The translations under genes and the position numbers were made by a program. Below are positions 34,447 to 43,700 of a stretch of DNA of 47,610 nucleotides, in pieces. The notes beneath the pieces were generated by a model. The model did not search any database, was not told where the DNA came from, and saw nothing but the letters and a program-made list of their open reading frames with translations. This DNA is from Shewanella chilikensis. GTDB taxonomy: Bacteria > Pseudomonadota > Gammaproteobacteria > Enterobacterales > Shewanellaceae. The stretch spans positions 1-47,610 of the forward strand of contig NZ_NIJM01000031.1 in assembly GCF_002836945.1 (NCBI RefSeq), in the 5' to 3' direction. How positions within the stretch are numbered: the first letter of the stretch is position 1; each line of letters opens with the position of its first letter.

Positions 34447-35040
34447 TCACTCGTCCCCAAAAGATTCCAGCGGCAGTTGATCCCAATAAACGCCCTGACC
34501 GAAGAAGTCTTCCAACAGCTGATTGAGCCGCAAAAAACTGCTCACCCTTTGCGGCTTACCGCTGATACAGTGCCACACGTACCTGTGGCAGTTATTGTCA
34601 AACAGGTCGTAATCCCGATATTGAAACAGGCTCTCGCCGGCGCGTGCCAGCGCTTGTTCACTGACCAAGGGCATTCTTTGATGATCGCAGGCGACAAACA
34701 CCTTGCTGCCGCTGCGACCGGCGAGAAAACGCCTCACCGACACTGGCCTCACAAGGCCGCTGCCGTGGAGCTCGGCCAACGTGCCGTCACCGAGCCAGAT
34801 ACCTGTGTGTTCAATAATCCCGAATACGTGGCAGCACACCAGCATCCCGGGCTGCACTTGTTTGACACTCTGACTGTGAAACCATTCACTGGGTGTCAGC
34901 CGCGCCCGCCCCTTGACTCGCTGTACCGACATATCCATGAGTACTCGATTCTGGGCGATCTTCTTACGCTTCTGCTGTTCATCGGCAAGCCAAACGGCGC
35001 CGAGGGCTGCAGACCCGAGCCATAGGAGAGGCAGTGCCAT
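34447..35040 (-). CDS. LRAT-like papain-fold membrane protein
   Basis: Start at 35040, 7 bases after AAGGAG, gives 197 residues. An N-terminal membrane segment (LPLLWLGSAALGAVWL) is followed by a basic region and a circularly permuted NlpC/P60-like domain: PGMLVCCHVFGIIEHTGIWL holds the His-containing HTG motif, AELHGSGLVRPVS a second strand, and YDLFDNNCHRYVWHC the NC-type catalytic Cys. This is the LRAT family pattern, which in bacteria may act as acyltransferase or thiol hydrolase; the substrate is unknown. The domain would face either side depending on topology. Downstream is a methyltransferase gene. Confidence 0.75.
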   Translation of the reverse strand: MALPLLWLGSAALGAVWLADEQQKRKKIAQNRVLMDMSVQRVKGRARLTPSEWFHSQSVKQVQPGMLVCCHVFGIIEHTGIWLGDGTLAELHGSGLVRPVSVRRFLAGRSGSKVFVACDHQRMPLVSEQALARAGESLFQYRDYDLFDNNCHRYVWHCISGKPQRVSSFLRLNQLLEDFFGQGVYWDQLPLESFGDE

Positions 35041-35419
35041 AGGCATACTCCTTATATTATCTTTCGCCGAAGATTTGCATCTCTGGCAGATCCGTACCGC
35101 GGCAGAGCATAATTCCAAAAAGCACAAATTGCAGATACAACAATTGCAATATAAAAAGCCTGACGCCGGTATCCGCGCTCCAAGGGCCCCTCTTTGCCCT
35201 TAAACAAGTCAATATGAGCCACAAGTTTAAATTCTAGTGAAGATTCAGCCAATTAAGCTCACCTTTTTTTGAGTAAATTAACACTCACCACTGCAAACTT
35301 TCCGGATCATCTTCTCAGGGACTGGTCAGATCTGCTTCACATAGTCCGTCAACAATGGGCGCTTTGGCAAACTTTTGCTAGTATCCGCGCCAAACAACAA
35401 CACAAAAGTGTAAACCAGC
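35041..35419. other. Divergent intergenic region, LRAT-like gene to putP
   Basis: The 379-base gap has no SD-supported ORF. A minus-strand ORF of 66 codons (35052-35252) has a predicted helix but only a TTG start and no SD. Partial FadR-like (35320-35336) and CRP-like sequences near 35325-35345 are too weak to call. No promoter was confidently placed. Confidence 0.5.
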
Positions 35420-36871
35420 ATGCATATTGAAACCCCGGTAATGATTACTTTTCTGGGCTATTTGGCTCTGATGATGGGGATAGGTCTTTGGGCCTACAAG
35501 GCGACCGATTCGGTCGATGATTATATTCTCGGTGGCCGCAAGATGGGCCCGGCGGTGACCGCTCTCAGTGTCGGCGCCTCCGACATGTCCGGTTGGCTGC
35601 TGCTGGGTTTGCCCGGCGCCGTCTATCTTGGCGGTTTGGGCGAAGCCTGGATGGGAATAGGCCTGTTACTGGGCGCCTGGCTCAACTGGCTTTTGGTGGC
35701 CAAACGCCTGCGGATCTATACCCAAATGGCAGATAATGCCCTCACCCTGCCGGACTTTTTTGAGAAGCGCTTTAACGATAAGGGCGGCCTCCTGAAACTG
35801 GTTTCTGCCGTCACCATATTGCTGTTTTTCACCTTTTACGCCTCCTCCGGCATGGTTGGTGGCGCTGTGCTGTTCAGCAATGTCTTCGGCTTCGATTACC
35901 TAACAGCACTCTTGATAGGCTCCACAGTGATAGTGGCCTATACCTTTGTCGGCGGTTTTTTTGCCGTCAGCTGGACAGACTTCTTCCAGGGCTGCTTGAT
36001 GTTGATAGCCCTGCTGATAGTCCCGGTCAGCATGTTTACCCAACCCGAGAGTCACCAAAGTCTGGATGCCCTGGACCCGGCTATGCTGTCGTTATGGAGC
36101 GATAAGCTAAGTCTGATAGGCCTGCTGTCGGCACTGGCCTGGGGGCTGGGTTACTTTGGTCAGCCCCATATTCTGTCGCGCTTTATGGCGATTAACAGTG
36201 TCAAGGATCTGCCGGTTTCGCGCCGCATCGCCATGAGCTGGATGTTTGTCTCCCTGATCGGCGCCCTGGCGACCGGTATTGCCGGCGCGCTCTACTTTGC
36301 CGATGAGCCGCTCAAGAATCCGGAAACTGTGTTTATCCATCTGACTCAGGTCGCCTTTAACCCCTGGATAGGTGGTCTGCTTATCGCCGCTATCTTGTCG
36401 GCCATCATGAGCACCATAGACTCGCAATTGCTGGTGTGTTCCAGCGTGATCACCGAAGATTTCTACCGTAAGTGGCTCAGGCCCGAGGCTTCAAGCAAGG
36501 AGCTGATGTTGGTCGGTCGTATCGGCGTGTTGGCCATTGCCATTATCTCAGTGGTTGTTGCCCTGGATCGGGAAGCCAGTGTGCTGGGTCTGGTGAGCTA
36601 TGCCTGGGCCGGTTTCGGTGCCGCCTTCGGCCCTGTAGTGATCCTGTCGCTGTTTTGGCGTGGCTACAGCCGCAACGGCGCCATTGCCACCATTCTAGTC
36701 GGCGGCTTGACAGTAATCATCTGGAAGCAATTGGAAAGCGGTATCTTCGCCCTTTATGAAATATTACCCGGATTCATTCTGGCCACCCTGGCCGGGGTTG
36801 TGGTAAGCCTTCTATCACCACCATCCGAGGTCACAGAGGCGCAATTCAATCGCTTCGAACAAAGCCTCTAA
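35420..36871 (+). CDS. putP: Sodium/proline symporter
   Basis: PutP takes up L-proline with Na+ across the inner membrane. The 483-residue protein (E. coli 502) has about 13 hydrophobic helices and the SSS family signatures: TDSVDDYILGGRKMGPAVTA, SVGASDMSGWLLLGLPGA with the Na+/proline site region in helix 2, YTFVGGFFAVSWTDFFQG and ILSAIMSTIDSQLLVCSS (helix 9). Clear SD is lacking (CAGC upstream of ATG). No putA lies in the window. The gene is followed at 26 bases by a perfect palindrome that is more like an operator than a terminator. Confidence 0.94.
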   Translation: MHIETPVMITFLGYLALMMGIGLWAYKATDSVDDYILGGRKMGPAVTALSVGASDMSGWLLLGLPGAVYLGGLGEAWMGIGLLLGAWLNWLLVAKRLRIYTQMADNALTLPDFFEKRFNDKGGLLKLVSAVTILLFFTFYASSGMVGGAVLFSNVFGFDYLTALLIGSTVIVAYTFVGGFFAVSWTDFFQGCLMLIALLIVPVSMFTQPESHQSLDALDPAMLSLWSDKLSLIGLLSALAWGLGYFGQPHILSRFMAINSVKDLPVSRRIAMSWMFVSLIGALATGIAGALYFADEPLKNPETVFIHLTQVAFNPWIGGLLIAAILSAIMSTIDSQLLVCSSVITEDFYRKWLRPEASSKELMLVGRIGVLAIAIISVVVALDREASVLGLVSYAWAGFGAAFGPVVILSLFWRGYSRNGAIATILVGGLTVIIWKQLESGIFALYEILPGFILATLAGVVVSLLSPPSEVTEAQFNRFEQSL

Positions 36872-36896
36872 CCACGGTTCTTATACCGCCGCCATC

Positions 36897-36922
36897 GTTT
36901 GGCGTACACTTGTACGCCAAAC
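36897..36922. promoter_or_regulatory. Candidate FabR/DesT-type operator, or a putP terminator without a T tract
   Basis: Perfect 12-base arms GTTTGGCGTACA and TGTACGCCAAAC are separated by two bases. The centre GGCGTACA-CT-TGTACGCC fits the AGCGTACA-NN-TG type core I recall for FabR operators. No T run follows, so a terminator is less likely. TTGTAC (36910-36915) and TGTAAT (36935-36940), 19 bases apart, could form a promoter overlapped by the operator. Confidence 0.45.
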
Positions 36923-37027
36923 TCGCCAGCAGTTTGTAATTTATTGTGTCTCTGATTTTTACAGCTTGGCAACACTGTCAGTGCCGGTCTTCAAACACTT
37001 AAAACACAGTTATCACTGCTTTTCCTG

Positions 37028-37043
37028 CCAAGTAGCTACTTGG
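37028..37043. repeat. Perfect 16-bp palindrome upstream of fadL
   Basis: CCAAGTAGCTACTTGG is a perfect palindrome about 180 bases before the fadL start, between the FabR-like and FadR-like sites. It is too short and unflanked for a terminator and may be an operator; no regulator is recognised. Confidence 0.6.
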
Positions 37044-37104
37044 AAGTTCGTCGCACGTTCGCAGCACATTTGCAGAAATTAACCAAAATATTACAAATTT
37101 TCAC

Positions 37105-37125
37105 ATCTGGTCGGAGTTGTTGACA
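37105..37125 (+). promoter_or_regulatory. FadR-like operator overlapping a -35 element upstream of fadL
   Basis: ATCTGGTCGGAGTTGTT (37105-37121) matches the FadR consensus AACTGGTCNGACCTGTT at 14 of 17 positions counting the N. It overlaps TTGACA (37120-37125). A -10 at normal spacing is weak (TAAGAT at 14 bases, GATGCA at 17). FadR repression by competition is the expected reading. Confidence 0.6.
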
Positions 37126-37223
37126 CTCTGGAGCATCCATAAGATGCACTGGACTAATAAGCGGGTGTCTGTGGGGTTTAAAGACTGACAGCCAACCTGC
37201 AAACATAAAAAGAGAAGATAATA

Positions 37224-38510
37224 ATGAAGTATTTCAACAAGACTCTTATCGCAGTTTCTGTCGCACTGATCAGTGGCCAAACCCTGGCAGCCGGTTTCCA
37301 GCTCAACAGCCAATCAGCCACAGGTATCGGCCGTGCCTTTGCCGGTGATGCCGTGATTGCAGACAACGCATCCGTGTTATCCCGTAACCCAGCCGCCATG
37401 GCACTGTTTGACAAAGCCGCTATATCGGTTGGTGTCACCACTGTTGACGTCCAGGTAGATATCAAAGACGTTAACTTCATGGGCGGCCAGGTGGATCTGG
37501 GTGGGATTGATGATGCAGGCAGCGTCAAATGGATCCCCAACATCTATTACATCCAGCCGTTGAACGATAAATGGGCTGTCGGTTTTGCGGCCTTTTCCAA
37601 CTTCGGTACCGGTACAGACAGCGCATCATTGGTCAATAGCAAGACAGTTGCGGCTCCCTATGATCTGATAGGTAATACCGAAGTAACCACCATCAACTTC
37701 AACACCAGCGTGTCTTACCGCATCAATGATATGCTGAGTTTGGGCGTCGGACTGGATTTGGTTTATGGCGAAGGCAACCTGGATCGCTATTACAATCAAA
37801 TGCCATTGGTCGATGTGGATGCCGATGGTTGGGGTATTGGCGGTATTGTTGGTGCCACGCTTGAGCTGAATGAGAACAACCGTTTTGGCCTGAGCTACCG
37901 TTACAGCCCCAATGTCGATGTGAGTGGTCATATTGCGACACTGACACCTTTACCAGGCCAAACAAACAGTTTTGCTTCAACCCTGTTTGATGAGCTGGAA
38001 GTGCCTTTGGCCGATATCTTCCAGTTGGCCGGTTTCCACCAGTTAACCGAAAACTTTGCTGTCCATTACACGGCTCAATACACCCGTTGGGGCAACTTCG
38101 ATCAAATTACTGCCAAAGATGGTGTCAGCAGCATTTATGGTACAGGTACTGTGATTGCCAACAATGTTAACGCCCCCCTGAAGCAGTACCAGTGGAAAAA
38201 CTCCTGGTTGATGAGTATAGGCGGAACCTACGACATCAATGAGCAATTCACTGTTCGCGCCGGTTACATGTTCGACAATGGTGTGGTTGATGAAATCAGT
38301 TCAATCTCCATCCCAGACTCTGACCGTCAATGGTTCACCGCAGGCTTGAGCTACCACATCAACCAGCATCAAACCATCGACTTCGGCATGGCCTTTGTTA
38401 AAGGTGAAGAGGTTGAGTTGGTAGAAAACAGTGCAGTAGTTGGCCCGGTTAACGCCATTACCAAATCAGAAGCCATGTACTACTCAGTGCAGTACAGCTA
38501 TCAATTCTGA
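37224..38510 (+). CDS. fadL: FadL-family outer membrane long-chain fatty acid transporter
   Basis: FadL forms a 14-strand barrel that imports long-chain fatty acids across the outer membrane. The 428-residue protein has a signal peptide (KTLIAVSVALISGQTLA), the N-terminal hatch start AGFQLNSQSATGIGRAFAGDA, the SRNPAAMALF motif, alternating beta segments and a C-terminal aromatic QYSYQF. Upstream lie a FadR-like site overlapping TTGACA and two further palindromes. The SD is AGAGAAGATAATA before the ATG. A strong terminator follows. Confidence 0.93.
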   Translation: MKYFNKTLIAVSVALISGQTLAAGFQLNSQSATGIGRAFAGDAVIADNASVLSRNPAAMALFDKAAISVGVTTVDVQVDIKDVNFMGGQVDLGGIDDAGSVKWIPNIYYIQPLNDKWAVGFAAFSNFGTGTDSASLVNSKTVAAPYDLIGNTEVTTINFNTSVSYRINDMLSLGVGLDLVYGEGNLDRYYNQMPLVDVDADGWGIGGIVGATLELNENNRFGLSYRYSPNVDVSGHIATLTPLPGQTNSFASTLFDELEVPLADIFQLAGFHQLTENFAVHYTAQYTRWGNFDQITAKDGVSSIYGTGTVIANNVNAPLKQYQWKNSWLMSIGGTYDINEQFTVRAGYMFDNGVVDEISSISIPDSDRQWFTAGLSYHINQHQTIDFGMAFVKGEEVELVENSAVVGPVNAITKSEAMYYSVQYSYQF

Positions 38511-38542
38511 GCCAAAGCTCCAACGAGTTTTAACTAACAAGG

Positions 38543-38564
38543 CCGCCCTTCTGGGCGGTTTTTT
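38543..38564 (+). terminator. Intrinsic terminator of fadL
   Basis: Stem CCGCCC/GGGCGG with loop TTCT followed by six T residues, about 33 bases after the fadL stop. Confidence 0.92.
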
Positions 38565-38638
38565 GTTGATTAACAGCAAGTTGTTCAGGCAGCATTCAAA
38601 CTCATAGATGCATTCTCACCAAGGCTTGGTTATCTTAT

Positions 38639-38706
38639 GGAAGGTGTAAATTGCGCTGTATAGGCTGACTTACAGGGCCGGATATCAAGCGTACTTTGTA
38701 CCTTCC
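38639..38706. mobile_element. 68-bp imperfect inverted-repeat element upstream of the SIMPL gene
   Basis: Both ends carry GGAAGGT: the left arm is GGAAGGTGTAAATTGCGC and the right arm, inverted, is GGAAGGTACAAAGTACGC (14 of 18 identical). TTAT and CTAT flank it. The outer seven bases equal those of the IS5-like ends elsewhere in the window, suggesting a very small MITE, but a plain regulatory hairpin in the leader of the next gene is also possible. Confidence 0.35.
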
Positions 38707-38730
38707 CTATATCACATAAAGGATTTTGAA

Positions 38731-39447
38731 ATGAGCAAAAATTATTCTCTGGCGGCCCTGTTGCTTGGGGGTTTTATTTGCGCCGGTTTACTGCTGCTTG
38801 GCACCAGTATTGGAAACAGCCTGCTGGCAATGAAAGGTATGGAGCGAACCGTGGCGGTCAAAGGTCTGGCTGAACGCGAGGTCAAGGCCAACGTCGCCAT
38901 CTGGCCGATTCGCTTCAATGAAGTGGATAACGATCTCAACACCTTGTATCAGACGGTGCAGCAAAAGACAGATAAAGTGGTAGCTTTTCTTGAACAGCAA
39001 GGTTTCAACAAGGATGAAATCTCTGTTTCTCTGCCTTCCATAGAAGACAGGCAAGCCCAGGGTTATGTCGATCCCAATGTTAAGTATCGCTACGCAGCCC
39101 GGGTGACAGTGTCGCTTTATACTCACCAGGTGGATCTGCTGCTTGAGAGCCGTAACAAGCTGCTGGCCCTGGCCAAAGAAGGCATAGCCATCGCCAGTCA
39201 GGACTATGACAGTCGCACCGAATTCCTGTTTACCGAACTCAACAGTATCAAGCCGGCCATGGTGCAGGAGGCTACCCAAAATGCCCGTGAAGTGGCCGAG
39301 AAGTTTGCCAAAGATTCAGACTCGGTACTTGGGAAGATCAAACAAGCCAGCCAGGGCACCTTCACCATTTCCGATCGCGACAGTAATACGCCTTACATCA
39401 AGAAGGTGCGAATCGTCTCTACCCTCACCTACTATCTCAACGACTGA
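38731..39447 (+). CDS. SIMPL (DUF541) domain protein, membrane-anchored
   Basis: The 238-residue protein has one N-terminal membrane segment (LAALLLGGFICAGLLLLGTSIGNSLL), then a SIMPL/DUF541 domain (TVAVKGLAEREVKANVAIWPI to VRIVSTLTYYLND). The domain is expected outside the inner membrane. SIMPL proteins occur in periplasmic or outer membrane settings and some have been linked to oxidative or envelope stress, but their activity is not known. SD AAAGGA lies 8 bases before the ATG. The gene has its own terminator and appears monocistronic. Confidence 0.88.
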   Translation: MSKNYSLAALLLGGFICAGLLLLGTSIGNSLLAMKGMERTVAVKGLAEREVKANVAIWPIRFNEVDNDLNTLYQTVQQKTDKVVAFLEQQGFNKDEISVSLPSIEDRQAQGYVDPNVKYRYAARVTVSLYTHQVDLLLESRNKLLALAKEGIAIASQDYDSRTEFLFTELNSIKPAMVQEATQNAREVAEKFAKDSDSVLGKIKQASQGTFTISDRDSNTPYIKKVRIVSTLTYYLND

Positions 39448-39488
39448 ACTTTTGAAGCGCAAACCTGAAACGGATTTTTCAATATAAG

Positions 39489-39512
39489 CAGGTGGCCAAG
39501 GCCGCCTGTTTT
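39489..39512 (+). terminator. Intrinsic terminator of the SIMPL gene
   Basis: Stem CAGGTGGC/GCCGCCTG (one G-U pair) with loop CAAG followed by TTTT, about 41 bases after the stop. Confidence 0.85.
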
Positions 39513-39672
39513 CGTATCTGTATTCTGGCTGTGTATATTCTGGCCTGGGTATTCAAGGTCTAGTCAGTTACTCAAGCCACCTCTTATTTAATCATATTTT
39601 TCTAATAATAGTTGCAGGCGACCACCTTATTCATTAGAATTTTCTCATAGATGTTTTTTTGAGAACAGTTCC

Positions 39673-40698
39673 ATGCCCAGAATAACGCCAGTATTGACCC
39701 TGTTACTGCCCGCGCTGCTGCTCATTCAACCGGTTAAGGCAGCCGAGCCGGCCACAGTGACTGTCCGCCAGACAGAGCACTCCCAATTGCTGACCCTGGA
39801 TGGCAGGCTCGAGGCTGTCAAGGCCGCAACCGTGTCGGCCCAGACCTCGGGACGGATCCTCAAGCTTTACTATGATGTCAACGACCGAGTCCCCGCCGGG
39901 GCGGCGCTGCTGGAGATCACCAGTGAAGAGCAAGGCGCGTCCCTGGCGGCGGCCGAGGCGGAATACGCCAGAGCCAGAGCCTTGGATACCGAAGCGCAGC
40001 TGACGCTCAAGCGCTATCAGGAACTGTTTCCCAAGGGCGCGATTTCCCGCGGCCAAATGGATCAGGCCATAGCCAATGCCAAGTCAGCCTCCCAGGCGGC
40101 CAGCGCCGCCAAGGCGAGGATCATTCAGGCAAAGGAATCACTGAAATACACAGTCGTCAGCGCGCCATATGCTGGCATAGTCACGGCCAGGCATGTGGAA
40201 GAGGGAGAAACAGTCGCTCCCGGTCAGCCGCTCCTGTCCGGTTTTGCCGACGATGAGATGCGGGTGGTGATGCAGCTGCCGCAGCGTTTTCTTCAGGCCG
40301 CTAAAGCCACAGACAAGATGACGGTTATCCTAGCCGATGGCCGCAGTTTTGATGTCACTACCCCCAAGGTCTTTGGTTTCAGTGATGAGCAGAGCCGCGC
40401 CTTTCAGGTGAGACTGCCACTGCCGACCAACACAGGCGATCTGCTGCCCGGCAGTTTCGTCAAGGTACGCTTTGCCATAGACAAACGCCAGGAGATAGTG
40501 CTGCCCAAAGAAGCGCTTTACAGCGTCAATGAGCTGTCGGCCGTCTACCTCAAGCGCGGCGATAACTTTGTCCTGCAACAGGTACGTCTGGGAGATGTGC
40601 GTGACGATGGCGTGACCATACTGGCAGGACTCGAAGCCGGAGACATAGTGGCCGCCAACGCCTACCAGTTGCTGCTCGAGCAGCGCCAGGCCAAGTAA
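39673..40698 (+). CDS. RND efflux periplasmic adaptor (membrane fusion protein)
   Basis: This 341-residue adaptor links the inner membrane RND pump at 40708 to an outer membrane channel. It has a signal peptide ending VKA (about residue 23) with no lipobox, a first lipoyl half (SAQTSGRILKLYYDVNDRVPAGAALLEI), an Ala-rich coiled-coil hairpin (about 85-165), a second lipoyl half (YTVVSAPYAGIVTARHVEEGETVAPGQPLL) and beta-barrel and membrane-proximal regions. The SD is weak (GAGAACAG). The RND gene follows after 9 bases. No outer membrane TolC-like gene is in the operon, so a shared TolC is expected. Confidence 0.93.
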   Translation: MPRITPVLTLLLPALLLIQPVKAAEPATVTVRQTEHSQLLTLDGRLEAVKAATVSAQTSGRILKLYYDVNDRVPAGAALLEITSEEQGASLAAAEAEYARARALDTEAQLTLKRYQELFPKGAISRGQMDQAIANAKSASQAASAAKARIIQAKESLKYTVVSAPYAGIVTARHVEEGETVAPGQPLLSGFADDEMRVVMQLPQRFLQAAKATDKMTVILADGRSFDVTTPKVFGFSDEQSRAFQVRLPLPTNTGDLLPGSFVKVRFAIDKRQEIVLPKEALYSVNELSAVYLKRGDNFVLQQVRLGDVRDDGVTILAGLEAGDIVAANAYQLLLEQRQAK

Positions 40699-40707
40699 GG
40701 GGAACTC

Positions 40708-43700
40708 ATGGCTAATCACAGCGAAAATAACACCGGCATCTCCGGCCGCATTGCCGCCAGTTTCCAGCTCAGTGCCATTACGCCGCTCCTGGCCTTGCTG
40801 GGCTTGTTGCTGGGGATGTTTGCCATTATGGTCACTCCCAAGGAGGAAGAACCTCAGATAGATGTGACCTTTGCCGATGTGTTTATCCCCTTCCCCGGCG
40901 CCACACCGACCGAGGTCGAGCAGTTGGTTACCCTGCCGGCAGAAGAAGTGATCTCGCAGATAAAAGGCATAGATACCCTCTACTCCTTCTCGCAGCCCGA
41001 TGGCGCAATGATCATCGTCATCTTTGAGGTGGGTGTGCCCCGCAACGAGGCGATAGTCAAACTCTACAATCAAATCTATTCCAACCTGGACAAGCTGCCC
41101 AGAGCCGCGGGTGTGGGCGATCCCTTGATAAAACCCATGGGCATAGACGATGTGCCCATTGTCAGCCTGACTCTCTGGTCAGAAGATCCCAATGTCTCGG
41201 CTCAGCAACTGACTCATGTGGCCCATGGGCTCGAAACCGAACTCAAGCGCATTCCCGGCACCCGAGATGTCGAGTCCATGGGATCCCATGAGTTGGTGCT
41301 CAATGTGCGCATCAATCCGGCCAAAATGAGTTTTTATGGTGTCAGCTTCGATGCCATCAACCGGGCGCTCGGCGCCAACAATGCGGTCTCCATGCCCGTG
41401 TCTCTGGTGCAGGATAACCAGGAGATCAAGGTGCAGACCGGCCAGTTCCTGCGTTCGCTGGAGGATGTGCAGCAACTGGTGGTCGCGGTGCACAATGATA
41501 GCCAAGGCAAAGCCGCCCCAGTGTTCCTCAGTGATATTGCCGATATCAGCCTCAAGGCCGATGTCCCCCTCTATGGCGCCTGGCATCAAAACGGTCACAG
41601 CGCCGAAGCAGAAGCTAAAGGCGTCTTCCCGGCAGTGACCATAGCCATAGGCAAACAACCGGGTGAAAACGCCGTGGATGTGGCCGATGCAATCCTTGCC
41701 AAGGTGGAAAAGAGCCGTAACCTGCTTATTCCGGACAATGTCAATGTCACTGTGTCACGCAACTATGGCGTGACGGCGGCTGACAAGTCCAACACTCTGA
41801 TCTTCAAGTTGATCTTTGCTACCGCCGCTGTGGTTATCCTGGTGGTGTTCACCATGGGAATGCGCGAGGCACTGGTGGTGGGTGTGGCGATTGTCATTAC
41901 CCTGGCGATTACCCTTTTCGCCTCCTGGGCCTGGGGCTTTACCCTCAACCGGGTATCCCTGTTTGCGCTGATCTTCTCCATAGGTATTTTGGTGGACGAT
42001 GCCATAGTGGTGGTGGAGAACATCCACCGTCATATGGCCATGGGCAAACGCAGCCTGAGTGATCTCATTCCTGCCGCCGTGGATGAAGTGGGTGGCCCCA
42101 CCATTCTGGCGACCTTTACCGTTATTGCGGCATTGCTGCCGATGGCCTTTGTCTCTGGGCTGATGGGCCCCTATATGAGCCCTATTCCCATCAACGCCAG
42201 CATGGGCATGTTGATCTCCCTGGCGGTGGCCTTTGTGGTCACCCCCTGGCTCAGCCACAAACTGCTCAGACACAAGGGTGGCGAGGGACATAGCGACAAT
42301 GCCAGCCCTGTGATGCTCAGGCTGTTTACCCGGCTTATCAAGCCATTCCTCGAGAGCCGCAAGGCCCGAGTAGGCATGGCCGCCGGCGTGTTTGTGCTGA
42401 TAGGCATGGCTGTTGCCCTGCCAGTTGGCCAGTTGGTGGTGCTCAAGATGTTGCCCTTCGACAACAAGAGCGAATTCCAGGTGATGGTGGATATGCCGGA
42501 AGGCACGCCGGTGGAGCAGACAGAAAAAGTCCTCAAGGCCTTGTCCGATTATCTGGTGACAGTACCCGAAGTGCAGCATCTGCAGCTCTATGCCGGCACC
42601 CATGCCCCGATTAACTTCAACGGCCTGGTCAGGCATTACTTTGTCCGCAACAGTCAGGAGCTTGGCGATATTCAGGTCAATCTCAGTGATAAACAGCACA
42701 GGGACAGAGACAGCCACAGCATAGCCCTGGCGGTGCGCGGCCCGCTGCAGCAAATCGCCCGGGGCTTCAACGCCAATGTCAAAGTGGTGGAAGTGCCCCC
42801 CGGCCCGCCAGTGTGGTCGCCGATTGTGGCCGAGGTCTATGGCCCCAGCCAGGATATTCGCCAGCAGGCGGCCAGGGAGCTGCAGTCCCTGTTCCAGGCG
42901 ACCGAGGATGTAGTGGATATCGATATCTTCCTGCCGGCGGCACAACAGAAATGGCAGGTGCTTATCGATCGCAGCAAGGCCAGTCTGCTGGGCGTACCCT
43001 ACGCCAACATAGTGGATCTGGTGGCCACCGCTGTCGGCGGCAAGGATATCAATGTGCTGCATAAACCGATGCAGAAACGCCCTGTGCCAATTCGCCTGGA
43101 ACTACCTGAGGCCGACAAACTGGATTTGACTTCAGTGCTTAACTTACGCCTCGACAGCCTCCATGGCGGCACTGTGCCCGTGGCCGAATTGGTGACAATC
43201 CGCAAAGGACAGATAGACGCGCCCATCATTCACAAGAACATGATCCCGATGATCATGGTGATTGCCGACATGGCCGGGCCACTCGACAGCCCACTGTACG
43301 GCATGTTTGAAATGGCGGCGGATATCGACTCAGAAGGTGGCCTTGGTTTCAACCAGCACTATTTCAGCCAACCCGATGGCCTGGATGCCATCAGCGTACT
43401 CTGGGATGGCGAATGGAAGATAACCTATGAAACCTTCCGTGATATGGGCCTGGCCTATGGGGTTGGCATGATTGCCATCTATCTCCTGGTGGTGGCCCAC
43501 TTCCGTTCCTATCTGGTACCGCTGATTATCATGGCGCCTATCCCCTTGACCATTATCGGGGTCATGCCGGGGCACGCCTTGCTCGGCGCCCAGTTCACCG
43601 CCACCTCCATGATAGGCATGATAGCGCTGGCGGGGATCATAGTGCGTAACTCCATACTCTTGGTGGACTTTATCAACCAGGAAACCGCTGCAGGAGTGCC

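Larger units (their letters stand above)
36872..37223 (+). other. Long regulatory region upstream of fadL
   Basis: This 352-base gap has no gene. It contains three palindromic elements in series: an inverted repeat with core GTACA-CT-TGTAC (36897-36922), a 16-base perfect palindrome (37028-37043) and a FadR-like site overlapping TTGACA (37105-37125). All lie in front of fadL and each is listed separately. Confidence 0.6.

Noticed and set aside
35052..35252. Minus-strand ORF of 66 codons with a hydrophobic stretch upstream of the LRAT-like gene
   Set aside because: Only a TTG start, no SD, no family resemblance; kept as a note in the gap entry.
35320..35336. FadR-like sequence (ACTGGTCAGA plus weak half) upstream of putP
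   Set aside because: Only one half matches well and putP is not an expected FadR target; could be chance.
41755..43062. Long minus-strand ORF opposite the RND permease gene
   Set aside because: Composition is His/Gly/Gln-rich as expected for an antisense frame; the plus-strand RND motifs are decisive.
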